A stretch of DNA of 25,978 nucleotides, taken from assembly GCA_013393545.1 (NCBI GenBank), contig JABXHG010000586.1:1-25978 (forward strand). Reading direction: 5' to 3'. This document shows positions 1 through 6,731 of the stretch, piece after piece. This DNA is from Alteromonadaceae bacterium (lineage in GTDB: Bacteria > Pseudomonadota > Gammaproteobacteria > Pseudomonadales > Oleiphilaceae). The stretch's first letter is position 1, and every line of letters begins with the position of its first letter. Below the pieces are notes generated by a model. The model did no database searches. It was not told where the DNA came from and worked only from the letters and a program-made list of their open reading frames with translations. Made by a program: the position numbers and the translations under genes.

Positions 1-130
1 GGGGGAAAGCGGCATGCTGGTGGGGGTGGGACTGGGGGCGAAGCACGACAGTCTCACCGTCGTGTTGGCCGAACTGAAGGGTAAGGCGCTGGGCAAGACC
101 ATCCGCGTGTCCGCAAGCAGTGCCGAGGAG
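1..130. other. Degraded base calls at left contig end
   Basis: The first ~130 bases are purine/G-rich and translate to residues that do not fit the RND family, yet the reading frame stays open and the spacing to the conserved LRLRPI block is what the family expects. Recalled AcrB reads GLLTTIGLSAKN where this window reads GMLVGVGLGAKH. The 29 residues between that block and RLRPI are preserved in number but mostly wrong in identity. This fits poor base calling at a read end rather than a real gene change. It mirrors the right end of the window on the opposite strand. Confidence 0.7.
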
Positions 131-391
131 CTGCGTTTACGGCCGATCGTGATGACCTCGGTGGCCTTCATCTTCGGTACTCTGCCGCTGGCACTGGCCA
201 CAGGCGCCAGTGATGTCAGCAGTCATCACATAGGCACCACGGTGGCCATGGGCATGGCTTCGGTAGCCATCCTGGGCAGTTTCTTTGTGCCCACGTTCTA
301 CGCGCTGATTGCCGCTATCTCGGACTGGCTGCGGCGCAAGATCAAGGGCGAAGAGGTGGGTCTGCGCCAGCAACCAGCCGGCAGTGAATAA
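2..391 (+). CDS. RND efflux permease, C-terminal fragment (AcrB/MexB-like)
   Basis: This is the last ~130 residues of an inner-membrane resistance-nodulation-division pump, the proton-driven permease of a tripartite drug or solvent efflux system. Clean sequence starts near LRLRPIVMTSVAFIFGTLPL, the hallmark of transmembrane helices 11-12, followed by a TGAS..SSHHIGT segment and a last helix ending SFFVPTFYALI. The short charged tail to the TAA at 389-391 is normal for the family. The 5' part lies outside the contig. Upstream of about base 130 the residues are unreliable because of miscalls. A TetR gene two genes downstream on the same strand may be its repressor, which is an inference from such pairings in AcrAB/TtgABC systems. 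Confidence 0.9.
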   Translation, partial: GESGMLVGVGLGAKHDSLTVVLAELKGKALGKTIRVSASSAEELRLRPIVMTSVAFIFGTLPLALATGASDVSSHHIGTTVAMGMASVAILGSFFVPTFYALIAAISDWLRRKIKGEEVGLRQQPAGSE

Positions 392-424
392 CCCCTGGCG
401 GCCCCACTTCCCGCGTTCCAGGGG
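392..424 (+). terminator. Weak hairpin after RND gene
   Basis: CCCCTGG at 392-398 pairs perfectly with CCAGGGG at 418-424 across a 19-base loop, directly after the stop codon. There is no T-run, so this may be an mRNA 3'-end stabiliser or chance rather than an intrinsic terminator. Confidence 0.3.
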
Positions 425-483
425 AGCCGGGGCGCCATTATCCGCTCACAGACCGGCCACGGGTTGCCGGCAAGGAGGTCGTT

Positions 484-1158
484 GTGGAATTTATCGGGCA
501 GGTTTTACTGAGTTTTCCGTTGGTGATATTCACCGTGTTGATGCCACTGGTTGTGCTCTACTGGGTGCTGGTGGCGCTGAAACTGGCTCCACTGGAGCTG
601 TTTGAGCATGACAGCCTGAAAGGAGACTATCTTTCCAGCTCACTGGTGGCGCTAGGGTTTGCCGGTTTGCCCGGCTCGGTTTCCATCTCTCTGCTCGTCT
701 GGCTGGCGGCCATTTTCACTCTGGCGGCGGAATTGCTGCTCTTGCGCTGGTTTGATCTGGGGCTGTTCCGGGTGCCGGCCGGAGTGGTGGTGGTGTGGGC
801 AGCGTTTGCCATTGCCTCGCCGCTGGCCGCAGCGGTTTGCGGCTCCCTGCGCCACTGGTTTCATCGCCACCTGCAGGGTCACCAACGGTGCCTGCTGGGC
901 GAGCATGTGGAAGTGCTTACGGAGCCGGACGACAACGGCTGGGTTCGTGCCGTCATTGTCGATGACCCGGAGCTGAAAATACATTTGCACGGCAAACCGG
1001 GTAACATGCCGCGCGTTGGCGACAAGCGGGTTCTGGTAAAGTATGTGGAAAGCGAGAATGCCTACCGGAGCGTCAACGAGGAAGAATTCCTGGAAGCGCG
1101 CACCTACCTCAACAAGCTGCGACTCGGCGGCAAGGGCCAGAAGGGCCGGGGACAGTAA
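484..1158 (+). CDS. YqiJ/NfeD-like membrane protein with OB-fold tail
   Basis: This is a 224-residue inner-membrane protein. The GTG start at 484 is chosen because AAGGAGG at 472-478 lies 5 bases before it. The N-terminal half has hydrophobic helices at about residues 6-34, 65-90 and 97-120. The soluble C-terminal half (about 130-205: GEHVEVLTEPDD, WVRAVIVDDP, RVGDKRVLVKYVESENAYRSV) has the strand pattern of the small OB-fold domain found in YqiJ and NfeD proteins, which often act with flotillin-like partners in membrane microdomains. No flotillin gene is present here. The Lys/Gly-rich C terminus (KLRLGGKGQKGRGQ) is probably disordered. Assignment rests on architecture and memory of the family. 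The function in this context, between a pump gene and a TetR gene, is unknown. Confidence 0.6.
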   Translation: MEFIGQVLLSFPLVIFTVLMPLVVLYWVLVALKLAPLELFEHDSLKGDYLSSSLVALGFAGLPGSVSISLLVWLAAIFTLAAELLLLRWFDLGLFRVPAGVVVVWAAFAIASPLAAAVCGSLRHWFHRHLQGHQRCLLGEHVEVLTEPDDNGWVRAVIVDDPELKIHLHGKPGNMPRVGDKRVLVKYVESENAYRSVNEEEFLEARTYLNKLRLGGKGQKGRGQ

Positions 1159-1186
1159 CACTACGATATTGAGCAGTTGACTGATC

Positions 1187-1789
1187 ATGGCAAGAAAAAC
1201 CAGGGCGGAAGCCGAAGCGACCCGCCAGGCCATTCTGGATGCGGCCGAGCATGTATTTATCAAAAAAGGCGTGGCGCGCTCGTCGCTTGAGGAAATCGCC
1301 CGTACCGCGAAGGTAACCCGGGGCGCGGTTTACTGGCACTTTCGCAACAAATCCGACCTTTTTGATGCCATGCTGGAAAGTGTCCGGCTGCCCATGTCCG
1401 AGATGATCGCCGAGGATATGAACGGGCAGGCCAGCGATGTTCAGGCGCTCAGGAACCTGTGCGTTTATGCCCTCAAGGTTCTGGTGGAGGATGAACGGCA
1501 TGCCCGTGTGTATTCCATACTGTTCCATCACACCGAATCCGAACGCGGCATGAAAAAACACGCTGAGATGGCTGAGCAGTCCATCAACCTGATGACCCGT
1601 ATTTTTACCAGCCATCCGCCTCACCACTCGCTAACGCCCTGTCAGGCCGCGCGCTCACTACATACCCAAATGCTTGGTATCTATTACGACTGGCTTAGAA
1701 ATCCCGGCGCCTATAACCTGGAACAGGAAGCAGAAACCCTGGTGGATACCATTTTCCGGGGCATATGCCCGAAGGAATCAGGGCAGTAG
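1187..1789 (+). CDS. TetR-family repressor (AcrR/TtgR-like)
   Basis: This is a 200-residue one-component regulator. Residues ~10-57 carry the canonical TetR helix-turn-helix (RQAILDAAEHVFIKKGV, then LEEIARTAKVTRGAVYWHFRNKSDLF). The rest is the alpha-helical ligand-binding and dimerisation domain of AcrR/TtgR-type repressors, which release DNA on binding drugs or solvents. It lies 28 bases after the YqiJ-like gene and on the same strand as the RND pump, so it plausibly controls the pump, although AcrR-type genes are more often divergent from the pump. The ribosome site in front of the ATG is weak. Its 3' end overlaps the convergent secretin-like gene by 12 bases. Confidence 0.9.
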   Translation: MARKTRAEAEATRQAILDAAEHVFIKKGVARSSLEEIARTAKVTRGAVYWHFRNKSDLFDAMLESVRLPMSEMIAEDMNGQASDVQALRNLCVYALKVLVEDERHARVYSILFHHTESERGMKKHAEMAEQSINLMTRIFTSHPPHHSLTPCQAARSLHTQMLGIYYDWLRNPGAYNLEQEAETLVDTIFRGICPKESGQ

Positions 1790-2578
1790 TTCAACCTTCA
1801 CCTCGACCATACGGTTATCCCGTTCGTTGCCGGTTACCCGGTAACCGATGCCCTGGCGTTGTTGATCTATGGTTGTGCGGGTGCCGCCAAGCTCTACCCA
1901 CTGCCCCGGCTCCACTTGCCGGCGGGTCATCAGGGCTTCGGTTTCATAGCCTTCCAGCTCGGCCGGATCTTCCTCGAAAGACACGATGGTCAGCTCTACA
2001 TTACGCTCAGAGATGGCACGTGGTGTGACCACAAACCCACTTTGGGTTTCGATCTGCTGGAAAACCGCCGCCGGGTTGCGCCCGCCCTGGACCGCTACCG
2101 GCAGAGTACGAACCTGCCCCGAGGTGATGTGGGCGCTTTGGCCACTTTGCACCATCAACTGGCGCTGGCTGCTGGACGCGGTGGAAATGGTTCGGCTGGT
2201 TGCTCCTATGCCGGCCTGGCCGTTATTCAGGCTAACATTTCCTCCGGTTTGTTTTCCGCCAATGTCCTGCCGGTAGCGCACGGTAATGCGCATTTGCACC
2301 GGCGCCACGTCCATGGATTCTATTAATGTACCGATCTCGTCCAGCAGGCGCGGTTGGGCGCGCACCACCAACTGATTGCCCCGAGTGGTCATGGTGACGG
2401 GTTCGCCCTGATAAAGCGGACGAATCTGCGCTGCCATACTTTCGGCGGTGCGGTTGTTCAGTTCATAAATGCGGCTTTCGCTCTGGCCAAAGGCCGGGCC
2501 TGATACCAGTGCCAAGCACAGGAAAGCACAGAAAACGAAACGGGCCAGCGGGTGGTTGGTGGCTAGTGGGTTGATCAT
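1778..2578 (-). CDS. Lone secretin-like periplasmic protein
   Basis: This is a 266-residue exported protein. A signal peptide (hydrophobic FVFCAFLCLALVSG, cleavage near AFG/QS) is followed at ~36-95 by a secretin N1/STN-like domain (YELNNRTAESMAAQIRPLY, then GNQLVVRAQPRLLDEIGTLIESMDV), the ring-building module of type II/III secretins. Residues ~95-266 resemble part of the secretin core region, but the protein is far shorter than a full secretin (500-700 aa) and no pilus or secretion genes are nearby. It may be a small NolW-type homologue or a domesticated secretin half. GGAGG lies just upstream of the ATG at 2578. It is divergent from the aromatic leader/DAHP synthase unit. Confidence 0.65.
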   Translation of the reverse strand: MINPLATNHPLARFVFCAFLCLALVSGPAFGQSESRIYELNNRTAESMAAQIRPLYQGEPVTMTTRGNQLVVRAQPRLLDEIGTLIESMDVAPVQMRITVRYRQDIGGKQTGGNVSLNNGQAGIGATSRTISTASSSQRQLMVQSGQSAHITSGQVRTLPVAVQGGRNPAAVFQQIETQSGFVVTPRAISERNVELTIVSFEEDPAELEGYETEALMTRRQVEPGQWVELGGTRTTIDQQRQGIGYRVTGNERDNRMVEVKVELLP

Positions 2579-2628
2579 CGAGGCCTCCGGCGTAGCGGGT
2601 AAAAGCGCAGCAAAATCCAGTACAGGGG

Positions 2629-2658
2629 TTGCCAGAACAAAAACGGCAGGGTTATAGT
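2629..2658 (+). promoter_or_regulatory. Sigma70-like promoter of the DAHP synthase leader
   Basis: TTGCCA at 2629-2634 (5 of 6 to TTGACA) and TATAGT at 2653-2658 (5 of 6 to TATAAT) are separated by 18 bases. Transcription would start near 2665 and run through the aromatic leader ORF and the hairpin at 2870-2905 before reaching the gene at 2938. Confidence 0.6.
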
Positions 2659-2665
2659 GAAAAGC

Positions 2666-2803
2666 ATGAAGACCCTATACGCAGCCTGTCAATTGAATGT
2701 TCTGAAAGCTTTCGGTGAAAAACCGAAGGCCGCAGGTTCTGCTGTGTATTTTTGGTGGTTTGGTTATGGCTTGTACTTTAGCCAGAGCCCGGGCCGCCCG
2801 TAA
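2666..2803 (+). CDS. Aromatic-rich leader peptide upstream of DAHP synthase
   Basis: This is a short open frame, 45 codons from ATG 2666 to TAA 2801-2803. At 2747-2779 it encodes YFWWFGYGLYF, that is 8 aromatic codons out of 11 including two adjacent Trp codons. Such a run is expected of a ribosome-stalling leader peptide that senses charged aromatic tRNAs. The start is uncertain. ATG 2666 lies almost at the predicted transcription start (leaderless), while GTG 2744, with GCAGG 7 bases upstream, would give a 19-residue peptide more typical of leaders. A 6-bp hairpin (TTCGGT/ACCGAA, 2711-2727) precedes the run. An intrinsic terminator and then an aromatic biosynthesis gene follow on the same strand, which is why I read this as an attenuator. 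Confidence 0.65.
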   Translation: MKTLYAACQLNVLKAFGEKPKAAGSAVYFWWFGYGLYFSQSPGRP

Positions 2804-2848
2804 GATCTTCATCGACCGAACAAACGAGGAAGGCAGCCCGGCAAGCAA

Positions 2849-2884
2849 CCAGGCCTGCCACCGGACTCGAAAAGCCCCGCCTGG
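2849..2884 (+). promoter_or_regulatory. Candidate antiterminator pairing
   Basis: CCAGGC at 2849-2854 can pair with GCCTGG at 2879-2884, which is part of the 5' arm of the terminator, so the two structures exclude each other. Upstream, GGCAG (2832-2836 region) can pair with CTGCC at 2855-2859, and CCGGGC at 2789-2794, inside the leader ORF, can pair with GCCCGG at 2836-2841. This is the set of alternating helices expected of an attenuator. Pairings were found by eye and not energy-scored. Confidence 0.45.
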
Positions 2885-2905
2885 TAGCCCAGCGGGGGCT
2901 TTTTT
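2870..2905 (+). terminator. Intrinsic terminator (attenuator) before DAHP synthase
   Basis: AAAAGCCCC at 2870-2878 pairs with GGGGCTTTT near 2895-2903. The stem continues through GC/GC and TGG/CCA with single-base bulges, and T-residues run 2900-2905. It sits 32 bases upstream of the DAHP synthase start. The neighbour on the left is divergent, so the only transcript it can stop on this strand is the leader itself. Confidence 0.8.
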
Positions 2906-2937
2906 GATTCTGACACAGGGAAAACAGGAAACACGCT

Positions 2938-3990
2938 ATGAATATGCCGCTGAATGCACAAACACTGGATTCTGAACCATTGAACCGGACGCGCCATCGT
3001 CAGGAAACCCGTCTGCCGACGGCCCTGGAGCTGCGGGGCCGCTTTCCGGTCAGCGAGGCGCTGGCCCGGCGTATTGACGGCTATCGTGAGCAGGTTCGCC
3101 AGGTGCTGCACGGCGAAGACGACCGCACCCTGATCGTCGTCGGTCCTTGCTCGATCCACGACGAACAGGCGGCGCTGGAATACGGGCAAAAGCTCAAGGC
3201 GCTGGCAGACGAAGTGAGTGATCGTTTCCTGATTGTTATGCGTGCCTACCTGGAAAAACCCCGCACCACCGTGGGCTGGAAGGGGCTTCTGTATGATCCG
3301 GACCGTACCGGTCAGGGCGATCTGGCCCAGGGGCTGGCTCGTTCTCGCCGGTTGTTGCTGGAGCTCTCTGAATTGGGCCTGCCGCTGGCCACCGAGGCGC
3401 TGGGGCCCTTCATGATGGATTACCTGGGTGATCTTGTAAGCTGGACCGCCATCGGTGCCCGCACCACCGAATCGCAGATTCACCGGGAAATGGTCAGCGG
3501 TCTGCCCATGCCGGTGGGCTTCAAGAACGGCACCGATGGCAGCATTGGCGTGGCCATCAACGCGATGAAATCCGGCGCCCATCCCCATCATCACATGGGC
3601 ATTTCCCATTGCGGATCGCCGGCGATGATTTCCACGCCGGGCAATCCGGACACCCATCTGGTGCTGCGTGGTGGTCGGGGTATCACCAACTACGATGAGT
3701 TGAGCATCGCCCGGGCGGTGGAAGAGCTGGACAAGGCCGGCGTGAACACGGCGGTGATGGTGGATTGCAGCCACGACAATGCCCGCAAGCAGGCCGAGCG
3801 CCAGGTGGATATTGCCAAAGAAGTGATGGCCCAAAAGCGCAAGGGCAACCGCCAGATCAAGGCCCTGATGCTGGAAAGTTTCCTGGAGCCCGGCCGGCAG
3901 AACGACGAGGGCGAGCTGATTTACGGCTGTTCGCTGACCGATCCCTGCCTGGGATGGGAGCAGACCGAAACCCTGATTCGCTCCCTGTAG
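2938..3990 (+). CDS. aroG: 3-deoxy-7-phosphoheptulonate (DAHP) synthase, class I
   Basis: This enzyme condenses phosphoenolpyruvate with erythrose 4-phosphate, the first step of the shikimate pathway in the cytoplasm. The 350-residue length is that of the AroF/AroG/AroH family. Visible motifs include VVGPCSIHD (67-75, PEP site), AYLEKPRTTVGWKG (~103-116), IGARTTESQIHREMVSGL (172-189), GFKNGTDG (194-201), HPHHHMG (~215-221) and VDCSHDN (~286). The ATG at 2938 follows AGGA closely; an in-frame ATG at 2944 is a minor alternative. Which amino acid inhibits it allosterically cannot be read from the sequence. Its leader (aromatic run plus terminator) implies control by charged aromatic tRNA. The symbol is given at family level. 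Confidence 0.95.
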   Translation: MNMPLNAQTLDSEPLNRTRHRQETRLPTALELRGRFPVSEALARRIDGYREQVRQVLHGEDDRTLIVVGPCSIHDEQAALEYGQKLKALADEVSDRFLIVMRAYLEKPRTTVGWKGLLYDPDRTGQGDLAQGLARSRRLLLELSELGLPLATEALGPFMMDYLGDLVSWTAIGARTTESQIHREMVSGLPMPVGFKNGTDGSIGVAINAMKSGAHPHHHMGISHCGSPAMISTPGNPDTHLVLRGGRGITNYDELSIARAVEELDKAGVNTAVMVDCSHDNARKQAERQVDIAKEVMAQKRKGNRQIKALMLESFLEPGRQNDEGELIYGCSLTDPCLGWEQTETLIRSL

Positions 3991-4058
3991 AGGCCCCAAA
4001 TTCGCACTATACTGGCTGGCAGACACGCACGAATCACAAACAACCGCCAGGAGGTTGA

Positions 4059-5507
4059 ATGGACAAGCGCGAAGTAGACGTAGCCATTATCGGTGCCGGC
4101 ACCGCCGGCCTGGTGGCTTACCGCCAGGCTGCCAGGGTGACCGACAAGGTCGTATTGATTGAAGGCGAGCAGTACGGCACCACCTGTGCGCGGGTCGGCT
4201 GCATGCCCAGCAAATTGCTGATTGCTGCCGCCGAAAGTGCACAGTCGGCAAGTGAGAGCAGCGTGTTTGGCGTTCACACCGGTGATGTCCGCGTGGATGG
4301 CAAGGCCGTGATGGAGCGTGTTCGCCGGGAGCGAGATCGGTTCGTGGCGCCGGTGGTGAAATCTGCGCAGGCCCTGCCGGAGGCGCATCGCCTGATGGGC
4401 CACGCCCGCTTCGTCGGCAGCCATCGGCTGGTGGTAGGGGAGCACACGGAAGTGAGTGCCCGGCGGATCGTCATCGCCACCGGCTCACGGCCTCATATCC
4501 CGGCCCCGTTCAAGGGCGCCAAGGACCGGTTGATTGTTAATGACGATGTGTTCGACTGGCAGGACCTGCCGGAGTCGGTTGCCGTTTTCGGCCCCGGCGT
4601 CATCGGCCTGGAGCTGGGGCAGGCACTCAGCCGGCTGGGGGTCAGAGTTCGGATGTTCGGAGTCGACGGCAGTATTGGCGGCCTGCAGGACCAGAAAATT
4701 TTGTCTCGGGCACGCAGCATTTTCGGCGAAGAACTGGAGCTTTGCCTGAGCGCGAAAACGGAAAAAATCGCCCGCACCGACCAGGGCGTTGCTATCACCT
4801 TCTCCGAAGAAGGCGGAGCTGCCACCGCCCGCACCGAAACCTTCGATTATCTGCTGGCAGCCACCGGTCGGCGCCCGAATATTGACCACCTGGATATCCA
4901 GAATGCTGGCATCGAGTTGGATGAGAACGGCATGCCGGAGTTTGATCCTTATACCCTGCAATGTGGCGATAGCCACATTTTCATCGCCGGTGATGTCAAT
5001 AATGACCGCCCGCTCCTGCACGAAGCCGCTGATGAAGGGCGGATTGCCGGCAAAAACGCCGGTGCCTGGCCGGAGGTACGTACTGGCCTGCGCAAAACCC
5101 CGATGTCGGTGGTGTTTTCAGACCCGCAGATTGCCCGCGTGGGCCTGACTCTGGCGCAAGTGGGAGAGCGTTGCCGTGGCTGCTTTGCCGTTGGTGAAGT
5201 GAGTTTCGACAACCAGGGTCGCAGCCGGGTGATGGCGAAAAACGCCGGCCTGCTGCGAGTCTATGGCGAACATGGCTCCGGGTTGTTCATGGGCGCAGAA
5301 ATGCTGGGGCCGGAGGCCGAGCATCTGGCGCATCTTCTGGCCTGGGCCGCACAACAGCGCATGACCGTTAAGGCGATGCTGGAGATGCCGTTTTATCATC
5401 CGGTCATTGAAGAAGGCTTGCGTACGGCCCTGAAGGAGCTGAACCGGAATTTACAGATGGGTCCTGAACAGGGCGATGAATGCATGGAGTGTGGGCCGGG
5501 AGCCTGA
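4059..5507 (+). CDS. Dihydrolipoamide dehydrogenase-like flavoprotein
   Basis: This is a 482-residue FAD/NAD(P)-dependent pyridine nucleotide-disulfide oxidoreductase. FAD-binding GAGTAG lies at 12-17, and the redox-active disulfide is C43-x4-C48 in TTCARVGCMPSK. A second Rossmann glycine motif is FGPGVIGLELGQ (~178-189), and the FAD-contact motif IFIAGDVNND lies near 308. The C-terminal dimerisation domain carries the catalytic H447-P pair with E451/E452 (FYHPVIEEG). AGGAGG ends 4 bases before the ATG. There is no 2-oxo acid dehydrogenase E1/E2 gene alongside, so it is probably a stand-alone Lpd paralogue of uncertain substrate. An unusual tail ends with C475-M-E-C478, a CxxC pair outside the usual family core. 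Confidence 0.9.
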   Translation: MDKREVDVAIIGAGTAGLVAYRQAARVTDKVVLIEGEQYGTTCARVGCMPSKLLIAAAESAQSASESSVFGVHTGDVRVDGKAVMERVRRERDRFVAPVVKSAQALPEAHRLMGHARFVGSHRLVVGEHTEVSARRIVIATGSRPHIPAPFKGAKDRLIVNDDVFDWQDLPESVAVFGPGVIGLELGQALSRLGVRVRMFGVDGSIGGLQDQKILSRARSIFGEELELCLSAKTEKIARTDQGVAITFSEEGGAATARTETFDYLLAATGRRPNIDHLDIQNAGIELDENGMPEFDPYTLQCGDSHIFIAGDVNNDRPLLHEAADEGRIAGKNAGAWPEVRTGLRKTPMSVVFSDPQIARVGLTLAQVGERCRGCFAVGEVSFDNQGRSRVMAKNAGLLRVYGEHGSGLFMGAEMLGPEAEHLAHLLAWAAQQRMTVKAMLEMPFYHPVIEEGLRTALKELNRNLQMGPEQGDECMECGPGA

Positions 5508-5550
5508 TGGCCGCCCGGCACGGCGGAGCCGTCGCTGATGTTGATTTGAA

Positions 5551-5823
5551 TCAGGCCCCGGTAGTTCTTTGCTCAAAAGTGGCCTCGGTGGCGGTTGCAT
5601 TCCGCTGGTGCCGGGCCCACAGTTTTTCGTGGAAGAAGTAGGCAACGGTGTTAATGGCCGGCTCAACCATGGCGATCAGACTACCGATCAAAATGTCGCC
5701 GGTCAGCAGGTAGGCCACGGTGAACGCGACGGTGAAGTGCGTAATCGCGAAAGTAATGGTCTTCAAAAAAGACTGATCGCCTTTCGCACTGTGATCGTGA
5801 ACAAACATTTTCAGCGTACTCAT
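5551..5823 (-). CDS. DUF2061 small membrane protein
   Basis: This is a 90-residue inner-membrane protein of the DUF2061 family, recognisable from KTITFAITHFTVAFTVAYLLTG, the following helix LIGSLIAMVEPAINTVAYFFHE and the KLWARH end. The function is not known. The start was placed at the ATG at 5823 because GGAG lies ~6 bases upstream. A further in-frame ATG at 5859 would add 12 residues but has no ribosome site. It is divergent from dps and shares the intergenic region holding the OxyR-like site. Confidence 0.8.
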   Translation of the reverse strand: MSTLKMFVHDHSAKGDQSFLKTITFAITHFTVAFTVAYLLTGDILIGSLIAMVEPAINTVAYFFHEKLWARHQRNATATEATFEQRTTGA

Positions 5824-5886
5824 GGCGAACTCCGCGTTTATCGATGTCTCTAGGTCCATTAAAGTAAAAACGAGAATTGTTTACAA

Positions 5887-5923
5887 ATAAATCAAGTCAC
5901 TCCCATTGATAGGTGCGAGCTAT
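5887..5923 (+). promoter_or_regulatory. OxyR-type binding site upstream of dps
   Basis: ATAGGTGCGAGCTAT at 5909-5923 matches the OxyR dyad ATAGnTnnnAnCTAT at all ten defined bases. Seven bases upstream, 5887-5901 matches a second dyad at 6 of 10, giving the family's 37-bp layout. OxyR control of dps is well established in enterobacteria; its operation here is inferred. The site is ~135 bases from the dps start codon and lies between divergent genes. Confidence 0.65.
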
Positions 5924-6058
5924 AAAAGCGACGACGCGGACGTGGGTGAATATGGCATGCCCCTATCGTCCGGATTAAGTGACTTAACTTGGGTTACGCT
6001 CTTTTTTGTCATAAGGTGATAACCAAATCATCCCAAAACGTGAATCAGGAGGTTCAAC

Positions 6059-6532
6059 ATGGGTAAGAATTTTATTGGTCTTGATACCGCGAAAACGGAA
6101 GAACTCGCCGGCGCACTGAACCAGCTGCTGTCCAACTATCAGATCTTCTACATGAACGTTCGCGGTTACCACTGGAACATCAAGGGCGACAATTTCTTCG
6201 AGCTGCACGTGAAGTTCGAAGAGCTTTATGACGACTTGCTGCTTAAAATTGACGAGATCGCCGAGCGTGTACTGACTCTCGGCCATCGTCCGGCACACGC
6301 GTACAGCACCTACATGGAGATGTCCGAAATTCCGGAGCGCAAGGATGTGACCGATGGCAAGCAGGCCATGGAAAACATCGTCGAAAGCTTCGGCAAGATC
6401 ATCTCCAAACAGCGCGAACTGCTGAACATGGCAGGTGACGCCGACGATGAGGGCACCAACGCCCTGATGAGCGATTACATCTCCGAGCAGGAAAAAACCG
6501 TGTGGATGTATCGCAGCTACCTGGGTGAGTAA
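6059..6532 (+). CDS. dps: Dps ferritin-like DNA protection protein
   Basis: This is a 157-residue member of the Dps family, a dodecameric mini-ferritin that oxidises Fe(II) with peroxide and protects DNA in the cytoplasm. The inter-subunit ferroxidase ligands have the exact family spacing: H38, H50 (+12), D65 (+15) and E69 (+4), in GYHWNIKG...FFELHVKFEELYDDLLLKIDEIAER. There is no long Lys-rich N-terminal tail, so direct DNA binding may be weak. AGGAGG precedes the ATG at good spacing. An OxyR-like site lies upstream and an intrinsic terminator follows, so it is probably monocistronic and peroxide-induced. Confidence 0.95.
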   Translation: MGKNFIGLDTAKTEELAGALNQLLSNYQIFYMNVRGYHWNIKGDNFFELHVKFEELYDDLLLKIDEIAERVLTLGHRPAHAYSTYMEMSEIPERKDVTDGKQAMENIVESFGKIISKQRELLNMAGDADDEGTNALMSDYISEQEKTVWMYRSYLGE

Positions 6533-6545
6533 ATTACCCGGTTAG

Positions 6546-6565
6546 ATACAACAGCATAGTTGTAT
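6546..6565. repeat. 7-bp perfect inverted repeat after dps
   Basis: ATACAAC (6546-6552) and GTTGTAT (6559-6565) flank a 6-base loop 14 bases after the dps stop codon. It forms a small hairpin just upstream of the main terminator. Confidence 0.5.
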
Positions 6566-6568
6566 GAT

Positions 6569-6609
6569 AAATGGCGGCCCCGTTTTGAATAACGGCGCCG
6601 CCATTTTTT
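6569..6609 (+). terminator. Intrinsic terminator of dps
   Basis: AAATGGCGGC and GCCGCCATTT form a long GC-rich stem, with an inner CCGTT/AACGG helix around a short loop, followed by a T-run to 6609. It is a classic rho-independent terminator ending the dps transcript. Confidence 0.9.
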
Positions 6610-6621
6610 ATGGCAGGCTCC

Positions 6622-6672
6622 TTGTCACAAGAGTGCCGCCAAATTGTCTTTTTCCTGCAGTCGTTCTGTCAT
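6622..6672 (+). promoter_or_regulatory. PHO-box-like array upstream of the choice-of-anchor I gene
   Basis: CTGTCAT at 6666-6672 is an exact PhoB half-site. In 11-base phase upstream lie CTGCAGT (6655, 4/7), TTGTCTT (6644, 5/7) and, two periods further, TTGTCAC (6622, 5/7). TAGGTT at 6683-6688 stands at the 10-base distance usual between a PHO box and its -10 element. It suggests PhoB activation of the gene at 6732. Confidence 0.45.
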
Positions 6673-6731
6673 GCCTCGTCGTTAGGTTTGGTCAACAACC
6701 CGAACCATGACTCAACATTCGCGAGGCACTC

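Noticed and set aside
2715..2975. 86-residue plus-strand ORF over the DAHP synthase leader
   Set aside because: It runs through the terminator and into the DAHP synthase gene in another frame and has no family features. The 45-codon frame with the aromatic run explains the region better.
2809..4026. 405-residue minus-strand ORF opposite DAHP synthase
   Set aside because: Antisense shadow of a strongly conserved gene, rich in His/Gln/Gly as expected of a GC-rich antisense frame, with no recognisable domain.
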